Shown in pieces: positions 48,096 to 58,493 of a stretch of 64,000 nt of DNA; position 1 is the first letter of the stretch; each line of letters starts with the position of its first letter. The notes under the pieces were generated by a model. That model did no database searches. It had not been told where the DNA came from and saw only the letters and a program-made list of their open reading frames with translations. Position numbers and translations under genes: made by a program. The stretch is taken from assembly GCA_900318245.1 (NCBI GenBank), contig ONJT01000001.1, forward strand, positions 1-64,000, written 5' to 3'. The DNA is from an uncultured Bacteroidales bacterium (GTDB lineage Bacteria > Bacteroidota > Bacteroidia > Bacteroidales > Paludibacteraceae).

Positions 48096-48730
48096 GCATG
48101 ATTCACAAATATTTTGAAGTATTGTCTTCCATCAACTGGTGGCAGACATGGTCGTTATATCGACGTGTGATTAAACCTCGTAGCAGCAGTATACGTGTGC
48201 TCAATAGATCGAATATTAAGATTGCCTCTTTTGCAGCTATTGAGATGGCCGAACGTGCATCCTTTGAGATTAATCGACAAGATTATATCAAAACACATGA
48301 ACGAAGTACGCTTTATTTGGGAGATAATGCGCAATTGAAGATTAATGGTCACTTTACGATGCATGGACATTCGTCGATTCTTATACACAAAGACGCAGTG
48401 TTGGAGATAGGAAACAATACTTATTTGAACGGAGGGTCTATTGATTGTTCATACGGTATATCTATTGGATGCGATTGTGCGATAGCAGATGGTGTGCGAA
48501 TTATGGACAATTCATGGCATACTGCGCATTCGCTCGCAGGGGGGGGCATAACGAAAATCGGCAACAAAGTATGGATCGCTACAGGAGCAATGATTTTACC
48601 CGGCATCACGATTGGTGACGGGGCGATTGTTGCTGCCGGTGCAGTTGTGACAAAAGATGTGGCTGCACGATGCATGGTAGCAGGAGTACCGGCAAAGGTA
48701 GTGAAAGAAAATGTAGAATGGAAGCATTGA
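48092..48730 (+). CDS. hexapeptide-repeat acyltransferase
   Basis: The 212-residue protein has the left-handed beta-helix repeat pattern (IGNKVWIATGAMILPGITIG, GAIVAAGAVVTKDV, VAGVPAKVV) of O-acetyltransferases acting on sugars. The active-site His is probably in SWHTAHS. The start overlaps the preceding glycosyltransferase by 4 bases. Confidence 0.88.
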   Translation: MSMIHKYFEVLSSINWWQTWSLYRRVIKPRSSSIRVLNRSNIKIASFAAIEMAERASFEINRQDYIKTHERSTLYLGDNAQLKINGHFTMHGHSSILIHKDAVLEIGNNTYLNGGSIDCSYGISIGCDCAIADGVRIMDNSWHTAHSLAGGGITKIGNKVWIATGAMILPGITIGDGAIVAAGAVVTKDVAARCMVAGVPAKVVKENVEWKH

Positions 48731-48731
48731 G

Positions 48732-49658
48732 ATGATAAGTGTTGTAATACCGCTATATAACAAAGAGAAGAGCATCACGATGACGCTCGAATCGGTATTG
48801 GCGCAAACCTATACGGATTATGAGGTGGTAGTTGTGGACGATGGAAGCACAGATTCTTCAGCAGAGGTGGTGCGATCAATGATGGCGAAATCGAATAAGA
48901 TACGACTTATTCAGAAGCCCAATGGAGGAGTTTGCTCCGCACGGAACCGTGGAATCATAGAGGCGAAAGGTTACTATATCGCGCTGTTGGATGGTGATGA
49001 TATTTGGGATAAAGATTTTCTGATGGAACAAGTGCTACTTATCCATGATTTCCCGGAGGCTGTGATGTGGGGTATTAACTTTGCAGAAACAAGAAAGGGG
49101 AAAATCGTACGTAAAGTTGCAACGGCATTGCCGGATGGATATAGAGGATATGTGGAGCATTATTTTGAGATGCCGAAACGTGTATCTGATTTGTTTTGCT
49201 CGAGCAGTGTAGTGATTCGGAGAGATGTGTTCGATAAGGTAGGGATGTTTGATGAGCGGATCAAATATGCGGAAGATAGCGATATGTGGTTCCGGATTAT
49301 CGCAACGGAGAAGGTGGCATTCTACGACAAGTATATGGTCTTTTACCAATGGGATGCTGAGAATAGAGCGATGCAGAGGAAGAGAGATTTGAGGTATTTT
49401 TTACCGTACTATGTGGGTAAATATCGCAATCCGATGTTTAAAAAGAATGCAGCGTTTTATAGATGGATCAATCGTTGGGCTGCAAATATATTTCGGAGAT
49501 ATTATTTCGACGGAGATAGTAACGACCGGAAAGAAGCGAAAGTTGCTATGAAGGATATCGATTATGCAATTGTTCCCTTTAAGTACCGATTGCTCTTTAA
49601 GTGGCCGTATGGTATAGCGAAAGTGTTGGATAAGTTAGATAAGATGTATCACAAATGA
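48732..49658 (+). CDS. GT2 family glycosyltransferase (paralogue 1)
   Basis: The 308-residue protein starts MISVVIPLYNKEKSITMTLE, with VVVDDGSTDSS and ALLDGDDIWDKDF (DxD). Its first ~115 bases differ from those of the next gene at only a few positions, whereas the later parts diverge, which points to recent conversion or duplication of the 5' end. It probably adds one sugar of the repeat unit. Confidence 0.9.
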   Translation: MISVVIPLYNKEKSITMTLESVLAQTYTDYEVVVVDDGSTDSSAEVVRSMMAKSNKIRLIQKPNGGVCSARNRGIIEAKGYYIALLDGDDIWDKDFLMEQVLLIHDFPEAVMWGINFAETRKGKIVRKVATALPDGYRGYVEHYFEMPKRVSDLFCSSSVVIRRDVFDKVGMFDERIKYAEDSDMWFRIIATEKVAFYDKYMVFYQWDAENRAMQRKRDLRYFLPYYVGKYRNPMFKKNAAFYRWINRWAANIFRRYYFDGDSNDRKEAKVAMKDIDYAIVPFKYRLLFKWPYGIAKVLDKLDKMYHK

Positions 49659-50530
49659 TAAGTGTTGTAATACCGCTATATAACAAAGAGAAGAGCATCA
49701 CGACGACGCTCGAATCGGTATTGGCGCAAACCTATACGGATTATGAGGTGGTAGTTGTGGATGATGGATCGACGGACAATAGCGCGAATATAGTCCGCAA
49801 ATTGGTAAATGAGAAGATCCGGCTCATTAGTCAACCCAATGGAGGTGTTTCTGCTGCGCGAAATACGGGTATTATGTCAGCCAATGGAGAGTATGTGGCA
49901 TTCTTGGACGGAGATGATATTTGGGATAAGGATTTTTTGAAGGAGTTGGTTGCGCTGATTGAAGAATATCCAGGTAGGAGTATATATGGATTAGGAATAG
50001 CTTGCATACGAGGAAATCAGATTCCAAAGTGCAAAGAGGAAGAATACTACAGAGGCGATATTCATTGGGACTGGACAGTAATTGTTCCATCCGGAAGTAG
50101 TGCATGTGTAAGAAGACAAGATGCAATCGATGTCGGGATGTTCGATACGAGAATGACACATGGGGAAGATATGGATATGTGGTGGAGATTGGTGCTGAAG
50201 AACGGTGGTGCATGTTACTCAAAGTCTTATGCATATTATCGGTTAGATGCAGAGAATCGGGCAATGCATAGGGTGGTACCACTCGAGAAACATATTCCAT
50301 ACTATATGGATAAATATGCTGAGGCTCGTGCAGCTAATGCGCAGTTCCGCAAGTATTGCGATGAGAATATGGTATTTCGGTTATACCCCTATTTGTTCGA
50401 TAAAAGATATAAGAATGAAGCCCGTAAGATTGCACGTAAATTGGATTATAGTCAAATGAAATGGTCTATGCACTTTAGAATGTGCTTCCCCCGATTGTAT
50501 AACTTCTTTCAGAAACACAAATTATTATGA
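49655..50530 (+). CDS. GT2 family glycosyltransferase (paralogue 2)
   Basis: The 291-residue protein has the same N-terminus as the upstream paralogue (MISVVIPLYNKEKSITTTLE), VDDGSTDNS and AFLDGDDIWDKDF. The remainder is clearly different in sequence, so acceptor or donor specificity may differ. Overlaps of 4 bases occur at both ends. Confidence 0.9.
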   Translation: MISVVIPLYNKEKSITTTLESVLAQTYTDYEVVVVDDGSTDNSANIVRKLVNEKIRLISQPNGGVSAARNTGIMSANGEYVAFLDGDDIWDKDFLKELVALIEEYPGRSIYGLGIACIRGNQIPKCKEEEYYRGDIHWDWTVIVPSGSSACVRRQDAIDVGMFDTRMTHGEDMDMWWRLVLKNGGACYSKSYAYYRLDAENRAMHRVVPLEKHIPYYMDKYAEARAANAQFRKYCDENMVFRLYPYLFDKRYKNEARKIARKLDYSQMKWSMHFRMCFPRLYNFFQKHKLL

Positions 50531-51969
50531 TATTCAAACATGAAATACTAACCCCGGTACGAAACTCTATCGCGAACTATCCCGATAGAAATGCCTTCTA
50601 CATCGGTGGCACGTACTATACCTATCGTCAGTTTGCAGAGCGCGTGTCCGCTATACGAGGCGAGATACGCAAAGCGACCAAGAACGAACAAATCTGGGGA
50701 TTGTCGCTGCATGATAATCTGAATACTTATGCGTCTATCTTTGCGCTATGGATGGAAGGAAAAGCCTATGTGCCGCTGCATCCGTCGTGGCCGGAAGATC
50801 GTATTGAGTCTATCAAACAGCAAGTGGGATGTTCGAACGTATTGGATACATGCGATGCTCCGTTCACAGCGATGGATTTGGATAACTGGGCAGAAGCCTC
50901 CGAAGATGATTTAGCATACATCCTCTTCACCTCCGGTAGCACCGGAGTGCCGAAAGGGGTACAACTGACGCGACGCAACTTAGCCGCTTTCATGGATTCG
51001 TTCTGGAAGACCGGCATCGACATCACTCCGGACGACCGGTGCATGCAAGTCTTTGACTTGACGTTCGATGTCTCGGTGCAGTCCTACCTTGTGGCACTGA
51101 CACGCGGCGCATGCGTCTATACCGTGCCGTACGGACAGGTGAAGTACCTCTATGCTGCATCGCTGATCCAGGAGCAAAGCATCACGTTCGGTGCGATGGC
51201 ACCATCCATGCTGACGTACCTGCGTCCGTACTTCGAGGAGTTCGACGCATCCAGCATGAAAGCGTGCATCCTCACGGCTGAGGCTTGTCCGGTGGACCTG
51301 ATGGAAGCGTGGTACGGTTGCGCGAAGAACACGGAGATATACGATTTCTATGGTCCCACGGAAGCAACCATCTATTGCACCTATTATAAGCTGACTCGTG
51401 GAGGAGAAAACCTGAGTCTCAATGGAATTATCTCCATCGGCAAACCCTTGGCGAACGTGCAGGCCATCATCATTCGCGAAGATGGTTCGTTGGTGGAAGG
51501 ACAAGAGAAAGGCGAACTCTGCGTGGCGGGAGATCAAGTCACTCCGGGCTATTGGAAGAACGAGGAGAAGAACAGCAGTTCGTTCTTTGTGCGGGACGGA
51601 GTGCGGTACTACCATACGGGAGACTTGTGCTACTGGCATGAGAGCGGGAACATCATGTATTCCGGACGCATCGACCAACAAGCGAAGATCCAGGGATTCC
51701 GTGTGGAGCTTGGGGAGATAGAGCATCATGCACGTACGTTCTACCAGAATGAGCGCCGCGTGATAGCGATTGCGTTCCAGAATGCGCAGAACCTTACGGA
51801 GATTGCGCTGTTTGTAGAAACGCAGCAGGAGGATAGCAAAGAATTGATTGCTTATCTCCGCTCGAAGATGCCGAGTTACATGATACCGTCACGGATTATT
51901 TATGAACCGAGTTTCCCGCTGAACAAAAGCGAGAAAGTAGATAGGAACGCTTTAAAACAAAAACTATAA
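50527..51969 (+). CDS. amino-acid (or acyl) adenylating enzyme, DltA-like
   Basis: The 480-residue AMP-binding enzyme has the P-loop LFTSGSTGVPKG (about 135-146), YDFYGPTEATIYCTY, YHTGDLCY and the C-terminal Lys region NKSEKVDRNALKQKL. It is similar to the adenylation domains of NRPS and to DltA, which activate an amino acid for loading on a carrier protein. The carrier gene follows with a 1-base overlap (TAATG). The activated substrate is not predictable by eye. Confidence 0.9.
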   Translation: MIFKHEILTPVRNSIANYPDRNAFYIGGTYYTYRQFAERVSAIRGEIRKATKNEQIWGLSLHDNLNTYASIFALWMEGKAYVPLHPSWPEDRIESIKQQVGCSNVLDTCDAPFTAMDLDNWAEASEDDLAYILFTSGSTGVPKGVQLTRRNLAAFMDSFWKTGIDITPDDRCMQVFDLTFDVSVQSYLVALTRGACVYTVPYGQVKYLYAASLIQEQSITFGAMAPSMLTYLRPYFEEFDASSMKACILTAEACPVDLMEAWYGCAKNTEIYDFYGPTEATIYCTYYKLTRGGENLSLNGIISIGKPLANVQAIIIREDGSLVEGQEKGELCVAGDQVTPGYWKNEEKNSSSFFVRDGVRYYHTGDLCYWHESGNIMYSGRIDQQAKIQGFRVELGEIEHHARTFYQNERRVIAIAFQNAQNLTEIALFVETQQEDSKELIAYLRSKMPSYMIPSRIIYEPSFPLNKSEKVDRNALKQKL

Positions 51970-52211
51970 TGGAAAGAGAACAATTAGTTGCCGAAGTTCA
52001 AGAACTCGCAAGAGAGGTGTTTGAGAAACCGAATTTGGTTATCTGCGACACCATGAGTGCTGCTGATGTGGACACATGGACCAGTCTGAACTTTATGAAA
52101 TTCCTCACCGCAGTTGAAGATAAATACGGCTTCAAATTCAAGATGATGGAGCTGCTTCAATTGCGTAGCATGGGTGCAGTAATTGATGCAACGCTTAAAC
52201 ATATCGCATAA
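51969..52211 (+). CDS. acyl/peptidyl carrier protein (first)
   Basis: The 80-residue helical protein has the carrier-protein layout; Ser39 in TWTSLNFMKFL is the likely phosphopantetheine site (TSL in place of the usual DSL). It is paired with the adenylating enzyme upstream and a GNAT-type transferase downstream, each by a 1-base overlap. Confidence 0.85.
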   Translation: MEREQLVAEVQELAREVFEKPNLVICDTMSAADVDTWTSLNFMKFLTAVEDKYGFKFKMMELLQLRSMGAVIDATLKHIA

Positions 52212-53254
52212 TGCCTGATCTGAAATTATATACGGTAGCACAACTGCGCGAATGGATAGAGAATAGTCATGCAACGGAAGGACTGTCGGAAAAGATAATC
52301 GCACCGCATCGTGCATATGCCATCATTCATAATCCTTATGTAAAAGATGCTGATCCGGTGGTTGCGGCTATCTTTTTGGATGGAGAGAATGTGGCCTATA
52401 CCACTGCCTTTCCGGAGAAGATTAATGACAAACGCTATTGGTGGTTCTCGACTCTATGGTGTGATCCCAAGCATCGCGGCAATGGGTATGGACTAATTGT
52501 TATTGGTAGTCTTGTAGAGGTGTATGGTGCAGAATACTGTCTCGATAGATGGGGCGCAGAAGATACGGTAGAGATATTTGCATACTTTGGTCATAAGGCG
52601 ACCTATACGCATCGCTATGCATTAGGAAGCAAAATAGACAGGAGCACACCAAAAGGCAAAATCGTTGCTTTTGTCCGTGCTGCACAGAAATGCTTGCACC
52701 GATTGATAGAGCGTCCGGCAAAGCGAGAGGATTATACGTTGAGTTATGTACCCCTTATGGATGAGCGCACGTACGCATTTATGCGCGCGCATAAAGGTGG
52801 AGACTTTATATTACGGACACAAGAGACATTGAATTGGGTGTTGCGATATCCGTTCTCCTATTCAGCACCATTGGCAGAACGAATAGATAAAACGTTGCCG
52901 ATATTTAAGGCCGAGACTCCGCATACAGAATTGTTTGCTGTGCAGGTTCGGGATAGGGATGAGTTGATAGGTTTCTATATGATGAAGCAAAATGCGGATG
53001 TGCTACATATCTTATATTTGTATTACGATGATGCACAAAAGACAAAGGTATTCGCTTCGATTCGAGATCATGTGAAACGGATAAAGGTAGAGCAGTGTGT
53101 AACAGAGGATAAAGATTTTGCAGATTATTTGAAGAAAGAGATATATTTCCCGAAGCATAGTGTACAAAAGATATCCTTCTCAGTGCCGGAAGGGATGGAG
53201 TTGCCAAAGGAAGGGCAAATGCAATACGGTGATGGAGATGGTTTTACTGCGTGA
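52211..53254 (+). CDS. GNAT-type acyltransferase
   Basis: The 347-residue protein has a GNAT acetyl-CoA-type motif (STLWCDPKHRGNGYGLIVIG) in its N-terminal half and a second ~170-residue part. Next to an adenylating enzyme and carrier protein it probably takes the activated acyl or aminoacyl group and places it on a sugar or lipid. The acceptor is unknown. Confidence 0.7.
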   Translation: MPDLKLYTVAQLREWIENSHATEGLSEKIIAPHRAYAIIHNPYVKDADPVVAAIFLDGENVAYTTAFPEKINDKRYWWFSTLWCDPKHRGNGYGLIVIGSLVEVYGAEYCLDRWGAEDTVEIFAYFGHKATYTHRYALGSKIDRSTPKGKIVAFVRAAQKCLHRLIERPAKREDYTLSYVPLMDERTYAFMRAHKGGDFILRTQETLNWVLRYPFSYSAPLAERIDKTLPIFKAETPHTELFAVQVRDRDELIGFYMMKQNADVLHILYLYYDDAQKTKVFASIRDHVKRIKVEQCVTEDKDFADYLKKEIYFPKHSVQKISFSVPEGMELPKEGQMQYGDGDGFTA

Positions 53255-53281
53255 AAATGTATGATGTTTAATATATGATGC

Positions 53282-54415
53282 ATGCTGACACGAAAAGAGT
53301 TATATAATATGTTCGGATGGCGGACGAAACGCCATTTGGTGGTGATCGAATCGGATGACTGGGGAACGATACGTATGCCTTCGAGGGAGGTATATGAGGA
53401 GTTTATGCATAGAGGCATACGCGTAGATCGAGATCCGTATTGCCGATACGACGGATTGGCAACGAAGCATGATTTGGAGAACTTGTTTGAGGTACTGCAA
53501 TCAGTGATAGATAAGAATGGTCATCCGGCAGTAATAACCGCAAATACGCTATCTGCTAATCCCGTATTTGATAAGATTAAAGAGAGTGATTTTACGCAAT
53601 ACTATTTCGAACCATTCACGGAGACATTGAAACGCGACGCAGCGCATGCAGATGCATTCGAGATGTGGCAACAAGGCATGGCTGCGGGAGTATTTCATCC
53701 GCAGAGTCATGGAAGGGAACATTTATACGTGAAGAAATGGTTGCAGACTTTGCGAAATGGAGATAAGGTAACACGTTCCGCTTTTGATTTAGGAACATGG
53801 GGCTTGACAAATTTGGTAGATCCTTCTATCAATGGCTATTATATGGGGGCATTCAATTCGGAGGAAGATGCGGATGTTCGGGATTTTGAAGCAATCATCG
53901 ATGATGCGCTGCGGATGTTCAAGGATATCTTCGGATTTGAGAGTAAGTCATTTACTCCGACTACTTATACATGGAGTCCGAAAATAGAGCCGTGTTTGGT
54001 AACACATGGGGTGAAGTATATTCAGAGTACCTTCCAACAGAAAGTGCCGATGGGAGACGATAAAGGTGTGAAATGGTTGTATAGGGGATTCCAGGGAACT
54101 AGAACGAAAGCAGGGTTGATACGCACATGTAGGAATTGTTTCTGGGAGCCATCCACAAAGCCGGATTATGATTATTTCAGCGACTGCATGAAGCGTATAG
54201 AGATTGCATTTAAGTGGGGCAAGGCAGCGAATATCTGTGCACATCGATTGAACTTCATCGGTTCGATAGATAGTAAGAATACGGATAGGAACTTGCCGGA
54301 ATTTAAGCGATTGCTTCAAGAGATAGTAAAACGTTGGCCGGATGTGGAGTTTGTTACGTCAGATCAATTAGGAGAAATTATTGAAAATTCGAATCAGCAT
54401 TTATGGAGGTTATAG
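53282..54415 (+). CDS. polysaccharide deacetylase-like protein (NodB fold)
   Basis: The 377-residue protein has NodB-type motifs, IESDDWG near the start and FHPQSHGREH (about 138-147), the metal-binding Asp and His pair. It likely removes an acetyl or acyl group from a sugar during or after assembly. It overlaps the next gene by 13 bases. Confidence 0.75.
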   Translation: MLTRKELYNMFGWRTKRHLVVIESDDWGTIRMPSREVYEEFMHRGIRVDRDPYCRYDGLATKHDLENLFEVLQSVIDKNGHPAVITANTLSANPVFDKIKESDFTQYYFEPFTETLKRDAAHADAFEMWQQGMAAGVFHPQSHGREHLYVKKWLQTLRNGDKVTRSAFDLGTWGLTNLVDPSINGYYMGAFNSEEDADVRDFEAIIDDALRMFKDIFGFESKSFTPTTYTWSPKIEPCLVTHGVKYIQSTFQQKVPMGDDKGVKWLYRGFQGTRTKAGLIRTCRNCFWEPSTKPDYDYFSDCMKRIEIAFKWGKAANICAHRLNFIGSIDSKNTDRNLPEFKRLLQEIVKRWPDVEFVTSDQLGEIIENSNQHLWRL

Positions 54416-55533
54416 GGAAATATATTGATTTACTCAAAAACGCGATATGGGGCACGGATATGCAAGTAGATGTGCAGCCGGAGGAAGTATTGCAGATAGT
54501 TCAGTTATCAGCCTTTCAAGGAACAGGACCATTGGTATTTGACCAGTTGCTAAAACAGAAGGATGTGGAGATTCCCGCTGCTTTGCGCATGCAAATGAAG
54601 CAACAGTGCATGATGAGTATGATGCAGCAGAGCACGATGATGCCTATATTAGGTCAAGCTTGGAAAGCGTTCGAGAAAGCAGAAATACATCCGGTGTTGT
54701 TGAAGGGCTTTGCTTTAGCGCAACATTATCCGCAACAGCATTTGAGGCAGTGGGGTGATATAGATCTGTATGTTGGGCAGAAACAATATCACGATGCATG
54801 TGCCGTTTTGCGCGAAGCCTTCCCAGAAGCTAAGCATCCGAAAGAGGAGTTTGAGTTTTTAAAACACTATAATTTCGTATTCGGCGATACTGTCCTTGAG
54901 ATGCATCGTATCAGTATGGATTTTCATCATCCGCGCGACAGACGGTATTATGAGGGATTGGAAGATAAGTATTTAACAAAAGACGGTCCGTCGTTTGAAC
55001 TCAATGAGATAAGGATCACCACACCGGATGAGACATTCAATGTGTTCTTCACCTTCTTGCATGCATGGCATCATTTTATGGAAACCGGCATGAACATGAA
55101 GCAAGTATGCGATGTCGCTGTATTGCTGCATGCAAAACATGATGTGATAGACAGAGTACAGCTCAAAGAGATGCTGACGAAGCTGCATCTAATGGAAGTA
55201 TGGCAGTTGTTGATGTATATCATAGTGCAGTATCTTGGTCTATCGCAGGCAGAGGCACCATTCTATAATGAAGGATGCAAGGATAGATCAGAATTGCTTT
55301 TTGAACGTATATTGAAAGAAGGCTCATCTCGCCAGGCTGAGAAACTCAATGCAGATGGCGCATCGTATCTGAAACGTAAGTGGCTGACGCTACAATCGCG
55401 CATGGCAGATAGTCGGATGGTCAAACCGTATGCACCAAAATACGCAAGGCATACGGCGATAAGTGATATACTACATGGTATAGAGCGAACGATAAAGGGT
55501 AGTGAAAAAGCATATAATGTAGAATGCGTATGA
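54403..55533 (+). CDS. nucleotidyltransferase family protein (NTP_transf_5-like)
   Basis: The 376-residue protein has VLLKGFALAQHY and WGDIDLYVG, as in the NTP_transf_5 family often found in polysaccharide and NRPS-like clusters. Its role is not established. The start overlaps the deacetylase gene and the end overlaps the next glycosyltransferase by 10 bases. Confidence 0.75.
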   Translation: MEVIGKYIDLLKNAIWGTDMQVDVQPEEVLQIVQLSAFQGTGPLVFDQLLKQKDVEIPAALRMQMKQQCMMSMMQQSTMMPILGQAWKAFEKAEIHPVLLKGFALAQHYPQQHLRQWGDIDLYVGQKQYHDACAVLREAFPEAKHPKEEFEFLKHYNFVFGDTVLEMHRISMDFHHPRDRRYYEGLEDKYLTKDGPSFELNEIRITTPDETFNVFFTFLHAWHHFMETGMNMKQVCDVAVLLHAKHDVIDRVQLKEMLTKLHLMEVWQLLMYIIVQYLGLSQAEAPFYNEGCKDRSELLFERILKEGSSRQAEKLNADGASYLKRKWLTLQSRMADSRMVKPYAPKYARHTAISDILHGIERTIKGSEKAYNVECV

Positions 55534-56492
55534 TAGATTTATCGGTAATAATACCGGTATATAATGTTGAGAGGTATTTAGCAAAGTGTCTCGATTCGGT
55601 GCTTGCAGATAATGCATTCACCGGACAGGTAGTGTGCGTGAATGATGGGAGTACAGATAACAGTTTGAATATATTGGAGCAGTATGCGAAGAACTATTCG
55701 AATGTAGAGATTATCATGCAACAAAATGCTGGATTAAGTGCCGCACGCAATGCGGGAATCAAAGCAGCGAAAGGAGAATATGTGTGCTTCTTAGATAGCG
55801 ATGACTACTGGGAACCAAACGTCCTAAATGGGCTATTGGAGCAGATTGAACGTGATAAGTTGGATGTGTTGCGGTTCAAGTATCAGAACGTGAATGAGAA
55901 GTATGAGGTGTTCAATCCCAATAAGAGTGATCCTTATCGTAATGATAATCACTCAGCGGATGTAACGGATGGCGTAACATTCCTAAATACGCGATTTGGT
56001 ACAGCTTGTTACGCGGTGATGTTCATTGTTCGCCGCGAATTGTTAGAGGGATGTATCTTTACCCCTGGTATTTACTTTGAAGACACTGATTGGACACCGA
56101 GGATGCTAGTGAAAGCCAATCGTGTAGCAAGTACGGATAAGATCGTATATAATTATTTGGTGCGAGAAGGAAGTATCACGAAAGCAGTAGAGCGAGGGAA
56201 ACAGAAGAAGGTGCTGGACGATAAGATGCGATTGATAGACGCTTTACAGAAACAAGCCAGTGCGTTGCAAAAGCAAGGGAAAGACAATGCTTGGTTTGGA
56301 CGGATGATAGCGGCTAATGTGATAAGTATAATCGGGATATTGAGTACGGACTTTTATGGAGAGAGAAAGAGTTATCTTGCGCAACTGAGAGAGAGGAATA
56401 TTTATCCCTTGCAATCGACAGTGTCAAAAGCAAGACTGATTAATTTTTCTCCCAGAATAGCCGTTGAATTGTTGCACCTTAAAAACGGATGA
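55524..56492 (+). CDS. GT2 family glycosyltransferase
   Basis: The 322-residue protein has [30 protein letters not shown] and [13 protein letters not shown]. It is a typical WcaA-like enzyme, and the C-terminal ~90 residues include a short basic helix. ATG 55524 or 55530 could be the start. It probably adds one sugar. Confidence 0.88.
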   Translation: MRMIDLSVIIPVYNVERYLAKCLDSVLADNAFTGQVVCVNDGSTDNSLNILEQYAKNYSNVEIIMQQNAGLSAARNAGIKAAKGEYVCFLDSDDYWEPNVLNGLLEQIERDKLDVLRFKYQNVNEKYEVFNPNKSDPYRNDNHSADVTDGVTFLNTRFGTACYAVMFIVRRELLEGCIFTPGIYFEDTDWTPRMLVKANRVASTDKIVYNYLVREGSITKAVERGKQKKVLDDKMRLIDALQKQASALQKQGKDNAWFGRMIAANVISIIGILSTDFYGERKSYLAQLRERNIYPLQSTVSKARLINFSPRIAVELLHLKNG

Positions 56493-57037
56493 TTATGAGC
56501 AAATTGATTCGAAAAATCTTAGAGTATTTGCGCGGAGAACCGCAACATATAGAGAAATTGTACAAACGCGGTTTGAAAGTCGGCAAAAATTTCCATCGAA
56601 TGGGTGGAGTGATTATCGATCCAAGTCATTGCTATCATATCACCATCGGTGATAACGTAACGCTTGCTCCGCGTGTACATATCCTTGCGCATGATTCGAG
56701 TACTATGATGTTTCTAGGAAAGACACGCGCGGCGAACGTTACGATAGGGAATAATGTGTTTGTTGGAGCCGGTTCGATTATTTTGCCGGGTGTGCATATT
56801 GGGAATAGGGTGATAATAGGTGCGGGAAGTGTTGTGACTAAAGATATACCAGATAATTCGGTTGCTGTAGGTAATCCCGCAAAAGTAATTTGTGATATAG
56901 ATACGTATTTAGTGAAAGAGAAGACAATGATGAAGGCTGAGAATACATTTGCGGGATTGGATTATGATAATACGGATGATATAAATAAAGCAGTTGCTGC
57001 AGCTATTAAATACGGAGAAATTTTTGTGGGAGGATAG
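56489..57037 (+). CDS. hexapeptide-repeat acyltransferase
   Basis: The 182-residue protein has beta-helix repeats ([47 protein letters not shown]), a sugar O-acetyltransferase type. ATG 56489 or 56495 could be the start; the earlier one overlaps the glycosyltransferase stop. Confidence 0.88.
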   Translation: MIMSKLIRKILEYLRGEPQHIEKLYKRGLKVGKNFHRMGGVIIDPSHCYHITIGDNVTLAPRVHILAHDSSTMMFLGKTRAANVTIGNNVFVGAGSIILPGVHIGNRVIIGAGSVVTKDIPDNSVAVGNPAKVICDIDTYLVKEKTMMKAENTFAGLDYDNTDDINKAVAAAIKYGEIFVGG

Positions 57038-57044
57038 ATAAACC

Positions 57045-58487
57045 ATGCTTTTCAACACGATAGAATTTGTGATATTTTTGCCGATAGTATTTGCTATCTA
57101 CTGGCTATTAAGCAAGAAGTTGAAACTACAAAATTTGTTTGTAGTTCTTGCGTCATATATGTTCTACGCGTGGTGGGATTGGAGATTCCTAATCATTCTA
57201 TTTGGCATGAGTTTCCTTTCGTGGGGAGCAGGATGGCTGATTAGTCGAGAAAAATACACCTTTAACTTCAAACCTCTAACTATACAGCGAGTATTGATGA
57301 TAGGCAATGTTATCATTGATATTGGCATTCTTGCGGTATTTAAATACTACAACTTCTTCGTAAGCAGTTTTGCAGATCTATTTGGTTTGCAGAACTCGAT
57401 ACATTCTCTAAAGATTGTGCTACCGTTAGGTATCTCGTTCTTTACATTCCAAGCTATATCCTATGTGGTAGATGTTTATAAGCGTAAGATAGAACCGACC
57501 AATCTTATTGATTGCCTATTCTATATCGGTTTCTTTCCGAAGTTATTAGCTGGACCGATTGAGCGTCCGACAAATTTCATTCCGCAGATACAGAAACCTC
57601 GTGTGTTTGAATACGGCTTGGCTGTTGATGGCATGCGGCAGATATTATGGGGAGCTTTTAAAAAGATTGTTGTAGCTGATAATTGCGCGATATACGTGAA
57701 TCAGGTATGGGGTGATTATGCGAACCAGAGTGGTAGCACCTTGCTACTTGCAGCCATTTTTTACACGATTCAGATCTATGGTGACTTCTCCGGCTATAGC
57801 GATATGGCGATTGGTACGGCGAAATTACTCGGCTTCCGCTTCCGAGATAACTTCCTCTTCCCGTACTTTAGTCGGAATGTAGCGGAATTCTGGAGGAGGT
57901 GGCATATATCGCTTAATACTTGGTTCGTAGACTACGTTTATGTTCCACTGGGAGGAAGTCGTAATGGTAAATGGATAACCATCCGTAATACCTTTGTAAT
58001 CTTCTTGTTGTCAGGATTATGGCATGGGGCGAATTGGACGTATGTGGCATGGGGACTGTATCATGCATTGCTGTTTGTGCCGCTGATAATGATGGGTGCA
58101 ACGAAGAAATATAAGGACACGGCTACATGGCAACATATTCCGCAGATGCTACTGACATTTGCATTAGTCGTTATCGGCTGGATTATCTTCAGATCGGAAA
58201 CAATTGACCAAGCGTGGGAGATAATGTGTAGAATATGCAGCATTAGTGTGCTTACAGTTCCATATCTAATGACCCGAACCTACTATATACCGATTGTGAT
58301 ATGGATAGGTATCATGATGCTGGTAGAATGGTATGATAGACGAACGGAGCATGGATTACGTACGGTGTCTGGATTGTATAAGAAGGCGGTAAGTATATGT
58401 TTTTATTTAGCGCTATTCATTTGTGTGGAATATTATTTCTTTCGCTCGATAGGGCATGCAACCGGTTTTATTTATTTTCAGTTCTAA
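57045..58487 (+). CDS. MBOAT family O-acyltransferase (first)
   Basis: The 480-residue membrane protein has about ten helices and MBOAT motifs, FWRRWHISLNTWFVDYVYVP and the catalytic His in SGLWHGANWTYVAWGLYH. It moves an acyl group across the membrane to an external polysaccharide, like DltB or AlgI. An SGNH-type gene follows 6 bases later, the usual partner arrangement. Confidence 0.92.
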   Translation: MLFNTIEFVIFLPIVFAIYWLLSKKLKLQNLFVVLASYMFYAWWDWRFLIILFGMSFLSWGAGWLISREKYTFNFKPLTIQRVLMIGNVIIDIGILAVFKYYNFFVSSFADLFGLQNSIHSLKIVLPLGISFFTFQAISYVVDVYKRKIEPTNLIDCLFYIGFFPKLLAGPIERPTNFIPQIQKPRVFEYGLAVDGMRQILWGAFKKIVVADNCAIYVNQVWGDYANQSGSTLLLAAIFYTIQIYGDFSGYSDMAIGTAKLLGFRFRDNFLFPYFSRNVAEFWRRWHISLNTWFVDYVYVPLGGSRNGKWITIRNTFVIFLLSGLWHGANWTYVAWGLYHALLFVPLIMMGATKKYKDTATWQHIPQMLLTFALVVIGWIIFRSETIDQAWEIMCRICSISVLTVPYLMTRTYYIPIVIWIGIMMLVEWYDRRTEHGLRTVSGLYKKAVSICFYLALFICVEYYFFRSIGHATGFIYFQF

Positions 58488-58493
58488 GACGCA

